A DNA stretch of 64,000 nt, taken from the IMG/VR virus record IMGVR_UViG_3300042301_001596, positions 1 through 64,000 of that record; one strand, given 5' to 3'. The position numbers and the translations under genes are program-made. The notes beneath the pieces were generated by a model. That model was not told the DNA's origin. It worked only from the letters and a program-made list of their open reading frames with translations, and did not search any database. This document shows, piece after piece, positions 21,974 to 31,766 of the stretch (position 1 is its first letter; the number at the start of each line of letters is the position of its first letter). Source of the stretch: a virus.

Positions 21974-24900
21974 TGATTATAGATTTAAGTTCTTCAATTT
22001 GTTTCTGCTGCTCTTTAAATGCTTCAATGAATAATCCTGCAAAGTTACCATATTTAACACCATACTCGTCTATATCCTTTGCATACGAAACAGCTTCTGG
22101 TAACACTTGATTTACTTCTTGTGCAATAACCCCAAGCTGCCTTCCTTTTTCTTCTTCACCAATTTTATCATAAAATACACCACGAAGATTTGTCACTTTT
22201 TCAAGAGCGTTATCTATAGTGATTATGTTATTTTTCTTACGAGCATCAGAGAAAGCAACCACATCGCCAGTTGCAAAAATAGCTCCCTCAACATATAATC
22301 TATAAGATGTTGAGTTAGTTGATGTACCTATTGACAATCTACCTGTTCCATATAGAGAATAGAATATCCAACCACCAGCATAACCTATATCATGCAAACC
22401 TATATCCGTAGACACTCTACCCATTAAATTAAATTGTGTCCCAACACCATACCCTGCCCAACCATTTCTGCCGCTACCATGTGTTGCTACATTACCATAA
22501 GTATTACCTTCTGCATCTGGAGAACGAAGTCCATAACCATATGAATTAAAATATAATCCTCCAGTTCCATTTACATAAAACCAATCACTTGTGCTTACTG
22601 AACCACTTACATTTAATGGTCCACTTGACCAACTCCCATATAACTGACCACCACCAGATGTTGTACGCACAGCCCAAGATCCACCATTTAAAAGACCAAA
22701 ATTACCACCAGTTTCTCCATATACATAACCTACAACTGCTGAATCATAATTAGATCTAAACTGCAGTCCAAAAGTAGATGTACCAGCACCAGTTATAGAC
22801 CAATAACTAGTACTATCTGCGTAAAAATGGCTTCCATAAGTTTGGCTGTATAATCCTAGTCTTCCAGTGACTCTATACCAACTATTGTTGTATATACCAT
22901 TAGCATCATTTATGCTATTATTATTTAAATACATAGTACCATACAACCAATTCGTACCTTGACTATAAATACCTGCTGGATGATATGTTGCTTCACCTGT
23001 TCCTCCTACGTTTGCGTTGCCACGATAAGCAGCAGACCGAACGTTACCACTTGTATCAATAGTAAACGACCATGTATTACTATAACCTACGTTATCAAAC
23101 CTTACTGTATTTACATTAGTTGTCCAGTTACCTCCAGATCCTGTTGTTCTAGTTCCCCAACTTCCAACCGAGCCAGCAGTTCCAGCCATGTACATAAAAC
23201 CAGATGCATGAGCGTCTCCGTTTACACTAAGCCTTACATCTGCAGTTACACCTAAGCCAAGATTTCCTGCAATTTGCATGTTGCCAGTTGTTGAGTTCAA
23301 TGCAGCAATCGGAGCAACACCAATTCTACCCCAAGTAAATCCTCTACCTGTACTTCCAGCATCCATTTGCATTTTGATGGAATAATCAATAACGGGTCCA
23401 TATTGGTATAAACTTCCAACACCCATTGATATTTTATATTCATCGGATGACCAAAATCTAACTCCATTCCCATCACCGGGGGTTACATTATAAAAAGGAT
23501 TTACATTAGAACCATTAGGGGCGCTACCTGCTGATCCTGTTATATTAATCCCCCATGTACCACTTGCTCCGCTACCTGTTAAACTTGGAGCGTAACTTGT
23601 ATAATTACCACTATGCAAAAATTGATACCATGTAGCGTTCCAACTACTATTAATACCATTTCTTAAAGCTAATCCGGGTAACCCTGAAGCGTTCACTCCA
23701 CTCCAATTACAAAAAGCTAATTGATATGAAGAATCTCCTGTACTTGCAGATGTACCATCCCAAGGAGAGTATGTCATTACACCAGCATAGTTACCAGTTG
23801 CACCAGTTACACTACCAGCGGTTGCAAAATCATATCTTACAGACCTTGGGTTTGTTGTTGGTAAAGCAAATGTGTTAGGGTTTCTACTACCATCAGGAGA
23901 AGCTACAAAAGTAGTAGTTGTTGCAGATGTAGCATTACCTGTAATACTAATACCCCAAGTTCCACTAGCTCCCCCACCTGTTAGTGTTGGAGCGTAAGAG
24001 TTAAAGTTAGCTGCGTTAAGAACTTGATTACCATTTTGAGTAATTGCTCCAATAAAGTTTGCATTACCAGAAGCATCAACTGTACCTACACTACCTCCAG
24101 CACCATTACAAAATATTACACCTCCTGTTCCATGATCAAAGTTAAAGAACAATGCATTTGTTTTTGCACTGATGATACTATTACCAGTAGCTGGATTAGT
24201 TCTAAAATCTCCATAAGCTGTTGAACCATCACTGCCTCCAGTATAAAATCTAAAAGCATTTGCTAATATTGTAGTTCCAGTTGAGGTAAGTGTACTATTA
24301 ATTGTTAATGGTACATTAAAGTTAGCATTAGCCTCATCTATAGTTAATCCTGTTGTCCAAGTAACTGTACCACCAGAAGGAGATGTTCTAAATTCATGTC
24401 TACCATTACCTAAATGTTGAATATAAGCCATGGATTTTCTAGTAGGGTCATCTTGTGACCATGCTCCACTAAAAAGAGCATTAGAAGTAAAGTTTAAACC
24501 ATTTGAATCAGAACCTAGTCTAGCAGGAGCAATAACTCCTGTTGTTACGAGCCTCCATTTTTCCCATGTTGAGGTTGAAACAATATTACCACCAGTATTT
24601 AAAGTAATAGCTGTTGATGTTGATGCACCACGACCTGTTACTGTAGCTAGTGTTTCACTACCTGCTGTACCTGTAATATTAATACCCCAAGTACCTGAAG
24701 CATTAGCACCAGTTGTTGATGGAGCGCCTATAGTATTATAAGAAAGAGTTCTAGGAACAGAACCATTATATGTTGTTCCTGAAGCGTCCCCTGCTCCACC
24801 ACTATTCATAGTTAAAACATTGGAGAAAGCTTGGGTTGCTCCTGAGCTTCCAGATGTGCCACTCGTTCCAGAAGTTCCGGAAGTACCAGACGTGCCGGTA

Positions 24901-26861
24901 GTTCCACTTGTACCACGAGAACCTGAAGTTCCACTTGAACCAGAAGTTCCTGTAGTTCCAGAAGTTCCACTTGTACCTGTTGAACCGCTAGTACCAGATG
25001 TCCCACCTGTACCATCGGTTCCACTTGTTCCAGAAGTTCCGCTTGAACCTGAAACACCACTTGAACCAGTTGTTCCACTTGTACCACTTGTTCCACTTGT
25101 ACCTCCTGTACCATCAGTTCCACTTGTTCCAGAAGTACCGCTAGTCGCAGAAGTTCCAGAAGTTCCAGAAGTACCAGAAGTTCCATCTGTACCACTAACT
25201 CCACTTACACCGCTTGTTCCAGAAGTACCTGTTGAGCCACTAGTACCAGAAGTTCCATTAGTACCCGAAGTACCGCTCGTTCCAGAAGTACCACTTGGTG
25301 GATTAAATGTTGTTTGAGCGTATGAGTAGTTACTTGTACCTTCTGTATAAAAAGTTACATTTACACTTGAACCACCGTCATGCTGAGTATATATTTGACA
25401 ATAAAGTCTGTCTGTTGCGTTTAATGCTGTTTGACCTAAAAATAAATCAGTAAAAAATTCTTTAATGACACCGTTAATCATGTTTTCGGTATCAAGGTTG
25501 GTAGTTCCTAATAAAGTAGAAACACCACCTGTTGTATATTTATAAAGCTCAATGTCAACAGCTAAATTTCCGTTACCATTTATAGCAAAGTGTGTTACCC
25601 ATGCCCAGTTCCCCGAAGGAATACTTGTTAAATTAGGAACACCACTATCTGTCGCATAAGTTGCAAATAAAGTTCTTGTAGAACCCGATACGCTTCTTGT
25701 TACAGCTTGTTGACCTGTAATTGTACCATTAGGTGACCATTGTTTATATGTCGGACTACCAAAAGCAGTATTCGTATTTAAAGATTGATTTAGATAGTAT
25801 ACAAGTCCCCCTGCAACACCATTCATACCGTTTACCCCTGAAGTACCTGCTGTTCCGCTAGTCCCTGATGTACCTGTCGTACCTGAAGTACCCGTTATAC
25901 CACTAGAACCCGAAGTACCAGATGTACCCGTTGTTCCACTTGTACCGCTTGTACCAGATGTAGCTGAAGTTCCTGATGTTCCCGAAGTTCCACCGGTACC
26001 ATCCGTACCGCTTGTTCCACTAGAGCCAGACGTAGCTGAAGTTCCAGAAGTTCCGGTTGTACCAGAAGTACCAGAAGTACCGCTTGTTCCACCTGTACCA
26101 TCAGTACCAGAAGTGCCACTAGAACCTGAAGTAGCAGAAGTACCCGAAGTACCTGTTGTACCCGAAGTGCCACTGCTTCCGCTTGTTCCAGAGCTACCAC
26201 TAGTTCCTGTTGTTCCTGAAGTTCCGCTTGTTGCAGACGTACCTGAAGTTCCACTAGTACCACTCGTTCCATCAGTTCCTGATGTAGCAGATGTACCAGA
26301 CGTACCAGAAGTTCCAGAGCTACCAGACGTACCTGAAGTACCACTAGTTCCACCCGTACCATCAGTTCCTGATGTACCAGTCGTTCCCGAAGTTCCTGAA
26401 GTAGACGAACTACCTGAAGATCCACTTGTTCCAGCTGTCGCTGAAGTTCCAGAGCTACCGCTTGTACCAGTTGTACCACTAGTACCCGAAGTGCCTGTAG
26501 TACCTGATGTACCAGTAGTGCCGCTTGTACCCGAAGTACCAGAAGTTCCACTAGTTCCAGAAGTTCCACCAGAACCATCTGTTCCAGACGTACCTGAAGT
26601 ACCAGTAGTTCCAGAAGTACCAGTAGTACCACTTGTTCCGGCAGTAGCTGAAGTTCCAGATGTACCAGAAGTTCCAGACGTACCAGAAGTTCCACTACTA
26701 CCAGTAGTACCTGATGTACCACTAGTGCCACTTGTTCCACTGCTTCCAGATGTACCTATAGTTCCTGAAGTATCAGCAGCGACAATACCATCTATTGCAA
26801 CGAGAATACCATTTTCATCCCTTAATTTTAAATCTCCAGAAATTAGATTTTGTATTGCCAC
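21957..26861 (-). CDS. Tail fibre: collagen-like Gly-Thr-Ser repeats and C-terminal S74 chaperone (1634 aa)
   Basis: N-terminus (1-30, IQNLISGDLKLRDENG) resembles fibre attachment segments. Residues about 32-345 and 520-710 are near-perfect Gly-X-Y repeats made of GTS, GTT, GSS and GTD triplets, i.e. collagen-like. Between them is a beta domain (about 350-515). The rest is beta-structure of a fibre shaft and tip. The last ~105 residues are an intramolecular chaperone of the peptidase S74 type: FSDARKKNNI (catalytic Ser), GVIAQEVNQVLPEAV, GLFIEAFKEQQKQIEEL; these domains trimerise the fibre and then cut themselves off. The host receptor is probably bound by the tip. Confidence 0.92.
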   Translation of the reverse strand: MAIQNLISGDLKLRDENGILVAIDGIVAADTSGTIGTSGSSGTSGTSGTSGTTGSSGTSGTSGTSGTSGTSATAGTSGTTGTSGTTGTSGTSGTDGSGGTSGTSGTSGTSGTSGTTGTSGTTGTSGTSGTTGTSGSSGTSATAGTSGSSGSSSTSGTSGTTGTSGTDGTGGTSGTSGTSGSSGTSGTSGTSATSGTDGTSGTSGTSGTSATSGTSGTTGTSGSSGTSGSSGTSGTTGTSGTSATSGSSGTSGTDGTGGTSGTSGTSGTTGTSGTSATSGSSGTSGTDGTGGTSGTSGTSATSGTSGTSGTTGTSGTSGSSGITGTSGTTGTSGTSGTAGTSGVNGMNGVAGGLVYYLNQSLNTNTAFGSPTYKQWSPNGTITGQQAVTRSVSGSTRTLFATYATDSGVPNLTSIPSGNWAWVTHFAINGNGNLAVDIELYKYTTGGVSTLLGTTNLDTENMINGVIKEFFTDLFLGQTALNATDRLYCQIYTQHDGGSSVNVTFYTEGTSNYSYAQTTFNPPSGTSGTSGTSGTNGTSGTSGSTGTSGTSGVSGVSGTDGTSGTSGTSGTSATSGTSGTSGTDGTGGTSGTSGTSGTTGSSGVSGSSGTSGTSGTDGTGGTSGTSGSTGTSGTSGTTGTSGSSGTSGSRGTSGTTGTSGTSGTSGTSGTSGSSGATQAFSNVLTMNSGGAGDASGTTYNGSVPRTLSYNTIGAPSTTGANASGTWGINITGTAGSETLATVTGRGASTSTAITLNTGGNIVSTSTWEKWRLVTTGVIAPARLGSDSNGLNFTSNALFSGAWSQDDPTRKSMAYIQHLGNGRHEFRTSPSGGTVTWTTGLTIDEANANFNVPLTINSTLTSTGTTILANAFRFYTGGSDGSTAYGDFRTNPATGNSIISAKTNALFFNFDHGTGGVIFCNGAGGSVGTVDASGNANFIGAITQNGNQVLNAANFNSYAPTLTGGGASGTWGISITGNATSATTTTFVASPDGSRNPNTFALPTTNPRSVRYDFATAGSVTGATGNYAGVMTYSPWDGTSASTGDSSYQLAFCNWSGVNASGLPGLALRNGINSSWNATWYQFLHSGNYTSYAPSLTGSGASGTWGINITGSAGSAPNGSNVNPFYNVTPGDGNGVRFWSSDEYKISMGVGSLYQYGPVIDYSIKMQMDAGSTGRGFTWGRIGVAPIAALNSTTGNMQIAGNLGLGVTADVRLSVNGDAHASGFMYMAGTAGSVGSWGTRTTGSGGNWTTNVNTVRFDNVGYSNTWSFTIDTSGNVRSAAYRGNANVGGTGEATYHPAGIYSQGTNWLYGTMYLNNNSINDANGIYNNSWYRVTGRLGLYSQTYGSHFYADSTSYWSITGAGTSTFGLQFRSNYDSAVVGYVYGETGGNFGLLNGGSWAVRTTSGGGQLYGSWSSGPLNVSGSVSTSDWFYVNGTGGLYFNSYGYGLRSPDAEGNTYGNVATHGSGRNGWAGYGVGTQFNLMGRVSTDIGLHDIGYAGGWIFYSLYGTGRLSIGTSTNSTSYRLYVEGAIFATGDVVAFSDARKKNNIITIDNALEKVTNLRGVFYDKIGEEEKGRQLGVIAQEVNQVLPEAVSYAKDIDEYGVKYGNFAGLFIEAFKEQQKQIEELKSIINALTS
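24830..25300 (-). repeat. Gly-Thr-Ser coding repeat, block 2
   Basis: Second collagen-like block (about 470 bases) of the tail-fibre gene, with the same triplets and occasional GTD, GVS and GSR variants, separated from block 1 by a beta-domain coding stretch. Two blocks flanking one domain suggest a segmented, perhaps hinged, rod. Confidence 0.85.
25826..26768 (-). repeat. Long Gly-Thr-Ser coding repeat, block 1
   Basis: About 940 bases of nine-base-like units coding GTSGTSGTTGSS... Codons vary at third positions (GGT/GGA, ACT/ACA), so the protein repeat is kept while the DNA repeat is blurred, a sign of selection on the protein. On the other strand it gives spurious Val-Pro-Glu frames. Confidence 0.85.
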
Positions 26862-26872
26862 CTTGATTATTT

Positions 26873-27397
26873 TTATTGTTGAACGACTACTCTCACAAAT
26901 TCATTACTGTAAAAAGCAACTGCTACTGTTAATGATCCAGCTGTTTTATCCCATACAACTTGGTTTCCTGTTGGAGTACCTGAAGTTAATATGGCTCCGA
27001 TGTTGTTACCTTGTCTAAATGCGTTAACACATCTTTTACCAATTGCTTCTGGGAAGTATATTGTAAATGAACCTAAAGTTGCATTGTTAGAATATTCAAA
27101 TACACTAAAGTTACCACCACCGCCGGGGATTACACCACCACCACCATTTCCATTTCCTAATATTTCAATTGCTAATTGCAATTTAGCACCACATAGTGCA
27201 TAAACATAATTAGATGTTCCGGGTATTCCACTTAACTGCTGGTCAATACCATATTGCAAAGCTTTTCTTTCTAGGTAAAGTTGCTGAGCCTTACGCGGAT
27301 CAATACTTCCATTGAAGAAAGCATTTTGCTTAGGAATAGAATCATTCCATAAGTATTGTGAAATTTCTGCTATAGATACTACTTCTTGTGGTGTCAT
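26873..27397 (-). CDS. Tail-associated structural protein (174 aa)
   Basis: N-terminal helical part (about 1-80: EVVSIAEISQYLWNDSIP, RKAQQLYLERKALQYG), a Gly-rich linker (NGNGGGGVIPGGGG, about 82-95) and a C-terminal beta-sandwich (FSVFEYSNNATLGSFTIYF). Its place between the adaptor-like gene and the fibre, 11 bases from the latter, suggests it joins fibre to tail. No named family recognised. Confidence 0.55.
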   Translation of the reverse strand: MTPQEVVSIAEISQYLWNDSIPKQNAFFNGSIDPRKAQQLYLERKALQYGIDQQLSGIPGTSNYVYALCGAKLQLAIEILGNGNGGGGVIPGGGGNFSVFEYSNNATLGSFTIYFPEAIGKRCVNAFRQGNNIGAILTSGTPTGNQVVWDKTAGSLTVAVAFYSNEFVRVVVQQ

Positions 27398-27399
27398 GT

Positions 27400-27918
27400 T
27401 TAGAAGAATAAAGCTTGGTTAGTAGATATGTATGTTGCTCTGTTTAATGCAGCTTGTGCTGAATAAATATCAGAAGCAAATGTAATTGCCTGATCTGCAC
27501 TATCAATTTCAACTCGTAATACTAGTTTCGTTTGGTACCAGTTGGTGCTTGCAGACAAATTAGAATTTGCAACTTGACTTTCAGTTAAGCCGTAATAAAA
27601 AGTTTCATTATATGCTGTAAATGCGAATGATATAGTCTTTGAAGTGACTATTGTGTTTGTACTGCTCATCCATTGTACAGTAATACTTAATGCAGAATCT
27701 TGAGATAACACATCTAAATCAATGCTTGTATCAACTAAATCCCAAACCACATAATCTGTAGTTGTTCCAGCCGGTACTAGAAACGTACCATTAGCTTGTA
27801 ATAAATATACTCTGCGAGAAGTAATGGCTACATCACTTCCCGTACTTGTATCGGTTAATGTAATAACTGACGGAGTGCCACTAAACTGACTGGCCGTAAA
27901 ATTAGGTACAAGAGGCAT
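27400..27918 (-). CDS. Beta-rich tail structural protein (172 aa)
   Basis: MPLVPNFTASQFSGTPSVITLTDTSTGSD...: an N-terminal beta segment with the 'P-N-F-x-x-S-Q' start common among small phage tail-adaptor proteins, then helical LTESQVANSNLSASTNWYQTKLVLRVEID. First gene after a clear promoter, followed by the fibre genes. Likely a fibre-tail connector. Confidence 0.55.
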   Translation of the reverse strand: MPLVPNFTASQFSGTPSVITLTDTSTGSDVAITSRRVYLLQANGTFLVPAGTTTDYVVWDLVDTSIDLDVLSQDSALSITVQWMSSTNTIVTSKTISFAFTAYNETFYYGLTESQVANSNLSASTNWYQTKLVLRVEIDSADQAITFASDIYSAQAALNRATYISTNQALFF

Positions 27919-27936
27919 TTGCTTTAAATTTTACAC

Positions 27937-27944
27937 CAAATATA
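27937..27944 (-). promoter_or_regulatory. -7 box TATATTTG before the tail-fibre unit
   Basis: Perfect TAnnTTTG read leftward (27944-27937), 18 bases before the ATG at 27918. No TTTG at -33. It can give the adaptor, fibre and LamG genes a boost at the far end of the virion operon. Confidence 0.65.
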
Positions 27945-27961
27945 AGAAAAATATAGCTATA

Positions 27962-28126
27962 TTAGCCCTTTTTTCTTTTCTTCATGGCAGCTAATTTACT
28001 AGCTTTTTTGGGTAGCTTCATCCCCCTGCTCTCTCGGTTCCATTCTGCTACGTCAACTCCTTCTTTTTCAAGCTCTTTTTTATGTATATTAAAGTAGGCG
28101 GCTTGAGCCTTAGATTTGTATGGCAT
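27962..28126 (-). CDS. Small basic phage protein (54 aa)
   Basis: MPYKSKAQAAYFNIHKKELE..., ending SRGMKLPKKASKLAAMKKRKKG. The start 'MPYKSKAQ' and the 'E-W-x-R-x-S ... L-P-x-x' middle match a widespread small basic phage protein of unknown function, usually inside structural operons. Very basic C-terminus, possibly DNA-binding. Confidence 0.7.
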   Translation of the reverse strand: MPYKSKAQAAYFNIHKKELEKEGVDVAEWNRESRGMKLPKKASKLAAMKKRKKG

Positions 28127-28139
28127 ATCTAATTTTTTA

Positions 28140-31100
28140 TTATTCCTGCTCTTGTTCTTCTTCCTGCTCTAACCCTAATACCTCTTCCCAAGTTAATTTT
28201 AAATCTTCTTTTAAATATTCTTCTGGTCCTGGCTTTTCACCAAATAACTTCTTTTTAATTTTTTTGGTTGCAAGAGTTTTTATTTTATTTATCGCACTTA
28301 TTAAATCCTCCTTTGAAACCTCTGAGATTGGCTTCATTACCGTAGTTTCATCTACCAAAACAGGAACGCCTTTTTCATATATTTTGGTAATATAATCGCC
28401 AACCAATTCATCTCTCTCTTTTACAAACTCATCAAACTCTTTGCTTGTTATGGGTTTACCAGCTGGATCTTCATTATAGTTAACCATGAGATTCTTATCC
28501 ATTGTACTAGAAACCTGAGTATCATCTAATAAAGATTGTAAATCTCTTTTATCGTACATTTTTTCATTTACCACCTTGATACCATTAAAAGCAGGTATTG
28601 CTCTTTTTAAAATAGCATCTGTGCCATCTATCTTAATTTGTTCTCTTAATTCATTCAAAAATAATGGCTCAAATAAATCACTAGCAATCTGCCCTTTATT
28701 ATCCAATGTATACTTTTTACCTTGAAAATTCTCTGAAAATGCTAAATCAGTCGCAACACCAACAAATGGAGATGCTTTACCTCTAAAGAATTTATATGTT
28801 TCTGCTTTAGCATCAAATTTAACAGGCTTCCCGTTAATTGTTTTTCCTCTCATTGTCATCATTGCCAAGTATCTCACATAAGGAGTAAACCTACCAAATA
28901 TATTGTAAGACCATCCATTTTTTGTATCTCTTACTTGACCAAATGTTACGCTCGTTGGATCACTATCTACTTCTTTATCTGGATCAAGTGCCATTGCACC
29001 CATAATCAACGCTCCCATAGACAAACCTGCTGCCGTTTCCTTTAAGGCATATTTTCTAACTTCTGGAGTCATTGCCCTATAGTACCCTTTATTTTTTCCA
29101 AGGTTAGCAACATCTCCTAGTCCCATTATATTCATTGATGAGGACATAAGTCCCGGCGCCCAAAATAATGCAGAAATTATAGGCTCTGATCTTTTTATTA
29201 ATTCAGATTGATGTATTTTACCTCTACCAGTAATGTTATTTGCATAACTAGCTAAGCTTTTAAAATCTTCAAGATTATTATCTAACGTCTTACCTTTGGC
29301 TATTAATTTTTCTGCTCCTCTTAAAAATATCTGTAATCTAAATTCATTACTAAATGCGGCAAAAACTCTCTCAAATGGAGAAGATATATCTGATGCTTTG
29401 TATGTTTTTTTGGTGATTTCGCCCGGATATGTTTCCCATTTTCCTTCTTTATTTTGAACAGAATATGGTTCTCCTTTTTTAGATACAGTAAACTTTATTT
29501 TATCTAACCAGTTTTGCCCACCAAATTGTTCATTTGTAATTGATTCTCTGAATCCTTTTGGATCAATAATATCCAATCCAGACCTTTTAATCATATCAAT
29601 CAAAGGCTTATTCTCAAAAATAGAAACAAGCCTTCTTCTAAAATTTTTTTCACTGAAAGCAACATCCAATTGCGCACCTAATCCTTTTGCTGTAGCCTTT
29701 ATATTCATTGGGTTCAAAACAGCAAGTCCATTCTGGATAAACACAACAGAGTTATCAAAGCCTGCTTTTAATGCTTTTTGTGTATTAATTCCTTCTTTAA
29801 TAAATTTACCACTTACAGCAAAAGCTTTTTGAAAACCCTTTTTAGAATCCATTTCTTCCTTAGCCAACTTTTGAATATACTCAAACTTTAAATTATCTAG
29901 CTTATCCCTAGCATCTAATAGTTTATTAAATAATTCTGGATTCTTTTTCCTTAATTCAGTATCATCTAATATATTTAGACGCTTTGGCTTTTCTGAATAA
30001 TCCCCTTCTTTAATTCTTCTTTCAAATTCAGCTATTTGTGATTCAATATTTTTTATAGAACCCTCTAACTTTTTCTTACCTTCATTATAATAACCAGCTT
30101 CTTCTCTAGCTTTTACTAATTGCTTGTTTAAATCAGCTATTCTTTGATTCTTCTTAATCTCCTCTCTTTCTGTTTTTGGTTTACCTGCTTTTACATCTTC
30201 AATTTCATTAAGAATTTTAGCTTCCTTCTTTAAGCCTTCTAGTTTTGTTTGTATTTCTGATTTAGTTTCTCTTGGCTTACTATATTTGCCAGCAATCATA
30301 TCCTGCACATCCTTTTTAGTAAGTCCGGCTAAGTCAGATTCCAAAAAACTATGCACTTTATTAACTATATCTTCAAGTTTTACTTCTTCAAGTTTTTCAA
30401 TTGCTTCTCCGACATACAATCTAGCTAATTTTGCAACATCTGGAGCTATTTCAATAAACTTGTCAACATATGGTATAGGAACTGCTGTTAATTTATTTGA
30501 CCTTAACTTTTTTCTAATATCATCAATTACTTTACTTCTTTCAGCAGCGTAATCTATCTTTTTCTTTGGAGCTTCACCTAATCTAATAGTTTTCTTTGTT
30601 TCTTCTACTTCCCTATTGGTTAATTCTTTAGCAGCAGCTTCATCTACCTTAGCTCTTAACTCCTCTACTTCCTTTTCTAATTTTGATATTTTCTCAAAAT
30701 CAGCTTTTGCTTCTGCTTTTTGTTTTTCAGTCAATACTTCTACCCCATTCTTATCCATCTTATCAATGTAATAATCAGAGATAGTTGACATTGGCGGAGG
30801 CATACCCTTTCTAGCCTGCAATTGCCTAGCTGCATCAGTACCAATCAAGTCATTAATTTGAACTAATCTTCTTTGCTTAGAAAGCAATTCATCAGTTGGG
30901 TTTTCTGCTATCTTAGCATCTAATTCAAGATTCAAAATCTTTACAACTTCTTGGCCAAAAGAGGTGGCGGCCTTTTTAGATTCTATGTCGCTCAATAATT
31001 TATTTACATCACCTCCAGCCTTCAACCACTCTTCAGCTTTTCTATTTGCCTCAATATTGGTAACTACATCTGGATCATAACTTTTCATGCCAAGCATCTC

Positions 31101-31253
31101 TCTTCTTATCTGATTAGCTGCTTTGTTAATGCCTCTAACTTCTGATTTCGCCCCAGCCAATTCTTCAGAAAAAGATTCTAAGTTTTTAGCTAAGTATTCT
31201 TTAAGCTGCGCTTCGTTGTACTCAATTCCGTCTATAATGTAAATGCAACCCAT
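28140..31253 (-). CDS. Large polyvalent/ejection-type virion protein (1037 aa)
   Basis: Residues about 1-500 are mostly charged coiled coil (SKLEKEVEELRAKVDEAA; RIADLNKQLVKAREEAG). The C-terminal half has the run ASYANNITGRGKI, LFWAPGLMSSSMNIM and a hydrophobic stretch (LSMGALIMGAMAL) followed by FGRFTPYVRYLAMM, similar to terminal domains of large phage 'polyvalent' proteins carried in the virion. An acidic tail (EQEEEQEQE) ends it. Likely an internal protein delivered with the DNA or forming an ejection conduit; the exact family is unsure. Confidence 0.6.
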   Translation of the reverse strand: MGCIYIIDGIEYNEAQLKEYLAKNLESFSEELAGAKSEVRGINKAANQIRREMLGMKSYDPDVVTNIEANRKAEEWLKAGGDVNKLLSDIESKKAATSFGQEVVKILNLELDAKIAENPTDELLSKQRRLVQINDLIGTDAARQLQARKGMPPPMSTISDYYIDKMDKNGVEVLTEKQKAEAKADFEKISKLEKEVEELRAKVDEAAAKELTNREVEETKKTIRLGEAPKKKIDYAAERSKVIDDIRKKLRSNKLTAVPIPYVDKFIEIAPDVAKLARLYVGEAIEKLEEVKLEDIVNKVHSFLESDLAGLTKKDVQDMIAGKYSKPRETKSEIQTKLEGLKKEAKILNEIEDVKAGKPKTEREEIKKNQRIADLNKQLVKAREEAGYYNEGKKKLEGSIKNIESQIAEFERRIKEGDYSEKPKRLNILDDTELRKKNPELFNKLLDARDKLDNLKFEYIQKLAKEEMDSKKGFQKAFAVSGKFIKEGINTQKALKAGFDNSVVFIQNGLAVLNPMNIKATAKGLGAQLDVAFSEKNFRRRLVSIFENKPLIDMIKRSGLDIIDPKGFRESITNEQFGGQNWLDKIKFTVSKKGEPYSVQNKEGKWETYPGEITKKTYKASDISSPFERVFAAFSNEFRLQIFLRGAEKLIAKGKTLDNNLEDFKSLASYANNITGRGKIHQSELIKRSEPIISALFWAPGLMSSSMNIMGLGDVANLGKNKGYYRAMTPEVRKYALKETAAGLSMGALIMGAMALDPDKEVDSDPTSVTFGQVRDTKNGWSYNIFGRFTPYVRYLAMMTMRGKTINGKPVKFDAKAETYKFFRGKASPFVGVATDLAFSENFQGKKYTLDNKGQIASDLFEPLFLNELREQIKIDGTDAILKRAIPAFNGIKVVNEKMYDKRDLQSLLDDTQVSSTMDKNLMVNYNEDPAGKPITSKEFDEFVKERDELVGDYITKIYEKGVPVLVDETTVMKPISEVSKEDLISAINKIKTLATKKIKKKLFGEKPGPEEYLKEDLKLTWEEVLGLEQEEEQEQE

Positions 31254-31265
31254 TATTTATAAGTA

Positions 31266-31766
31266 TTATTGTTTTGATAAATATCTATCAAATTCTAAAA
31301 TAGCCGCTTCGTTTGTACCACATCTGTTATAACGACTAATCAAATCACCATAAGTTCCAACTGCTTTTAATTGGATTGTAACAAACTGCTGCATGAATAT
31401 ACCTACTGCGCAATCTTCTTCATCAGCTTCCTCGTAGAATTTTTTGTATTGGTTATATACATCTAATTCCATGTCATAAGCTACTTGTAAAGCTGTTGCA
31501 ATTGAATCAATTTCATCTTCAATAGCATCTATTTTTGGAACATCTGCCACATCACCCATATCATTGATGAAATCAACAAATATCTGGTAATGAGTAAGCT
31601 CCTCAGCACTTTCTGCTAAGAAATACTTTTGACCACCGAAGTAACCTAATCTTTGTAAATTGTTTGCTATATGCTTCCAAAGATTAGATTGGTAAAGTTC
31701 TGCATATATTGCTTTCTGCAAGCCCTTTTTCATGCTAGGGCTTAATAAATTTTTTACGTTGGGCAT
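31266..31766 (-). CDS. Ferritin-like protein (166 aa)
   Basis: Length and order of helices fit a bacterial ferritin. Visible ligands: E23 (AELYQSNLW), E55/E56 and H59 (SAEELTHY), E100 (YDMELDVYNQY) and Q132 (FVTIQLKAV), aligned with E17, E49/E50, H53, E94 and Q127 of E. coli FtnA; 'IFVDFINDMGDVADVP' matches the family's 'FFDFINERGGKVKL'-type turn. The two Glu after the Gln (FtnA E129/E130, third iron site) are absent. Thus a ferroxidase-type diiron site is probably intact. Overlaps the next virion gene's end by 13 bases, so it is expressed with the ejection proteins. Iron store, encapsulated virion cargo or a structural reuse of the fold are all possible. Confidence 0.82.
   Translation of the reverse strand: MPNVKNLLSPSMKKGLQKAIYAELYQSNLWKHIANNLQRLGYFGGQKYFLAESAEELTHYQIFVDFINDMGDVADVPKIDAIEDEIDSIATALQVAYDMELDVYNQYKKFYEEADEEDCAVGIFMQQFVTIQLKAVGTYGDLISRYNRCGTNEAAILEFDRYLSKQ

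Noticed and set aside
24820-25317. + strand frame rich in VPEVPLVP
   Set aside because: Same shadow effect over the second collagen-like block.
25895-26740. - strand frame rich in Leu/Val/Gln within the fibre gene
   Set aside because: Another reading frame of the same repeat; the S74-containing frame is the real one.
26113-27018. Long + strand frame of Val-Pro-Glu/Leu repeats
   Set aside because: It is the complement of the Gly-Thr-Ser repeats of the tail fibre; low complexity, no start context, and the - strand frame is complete with known domains.
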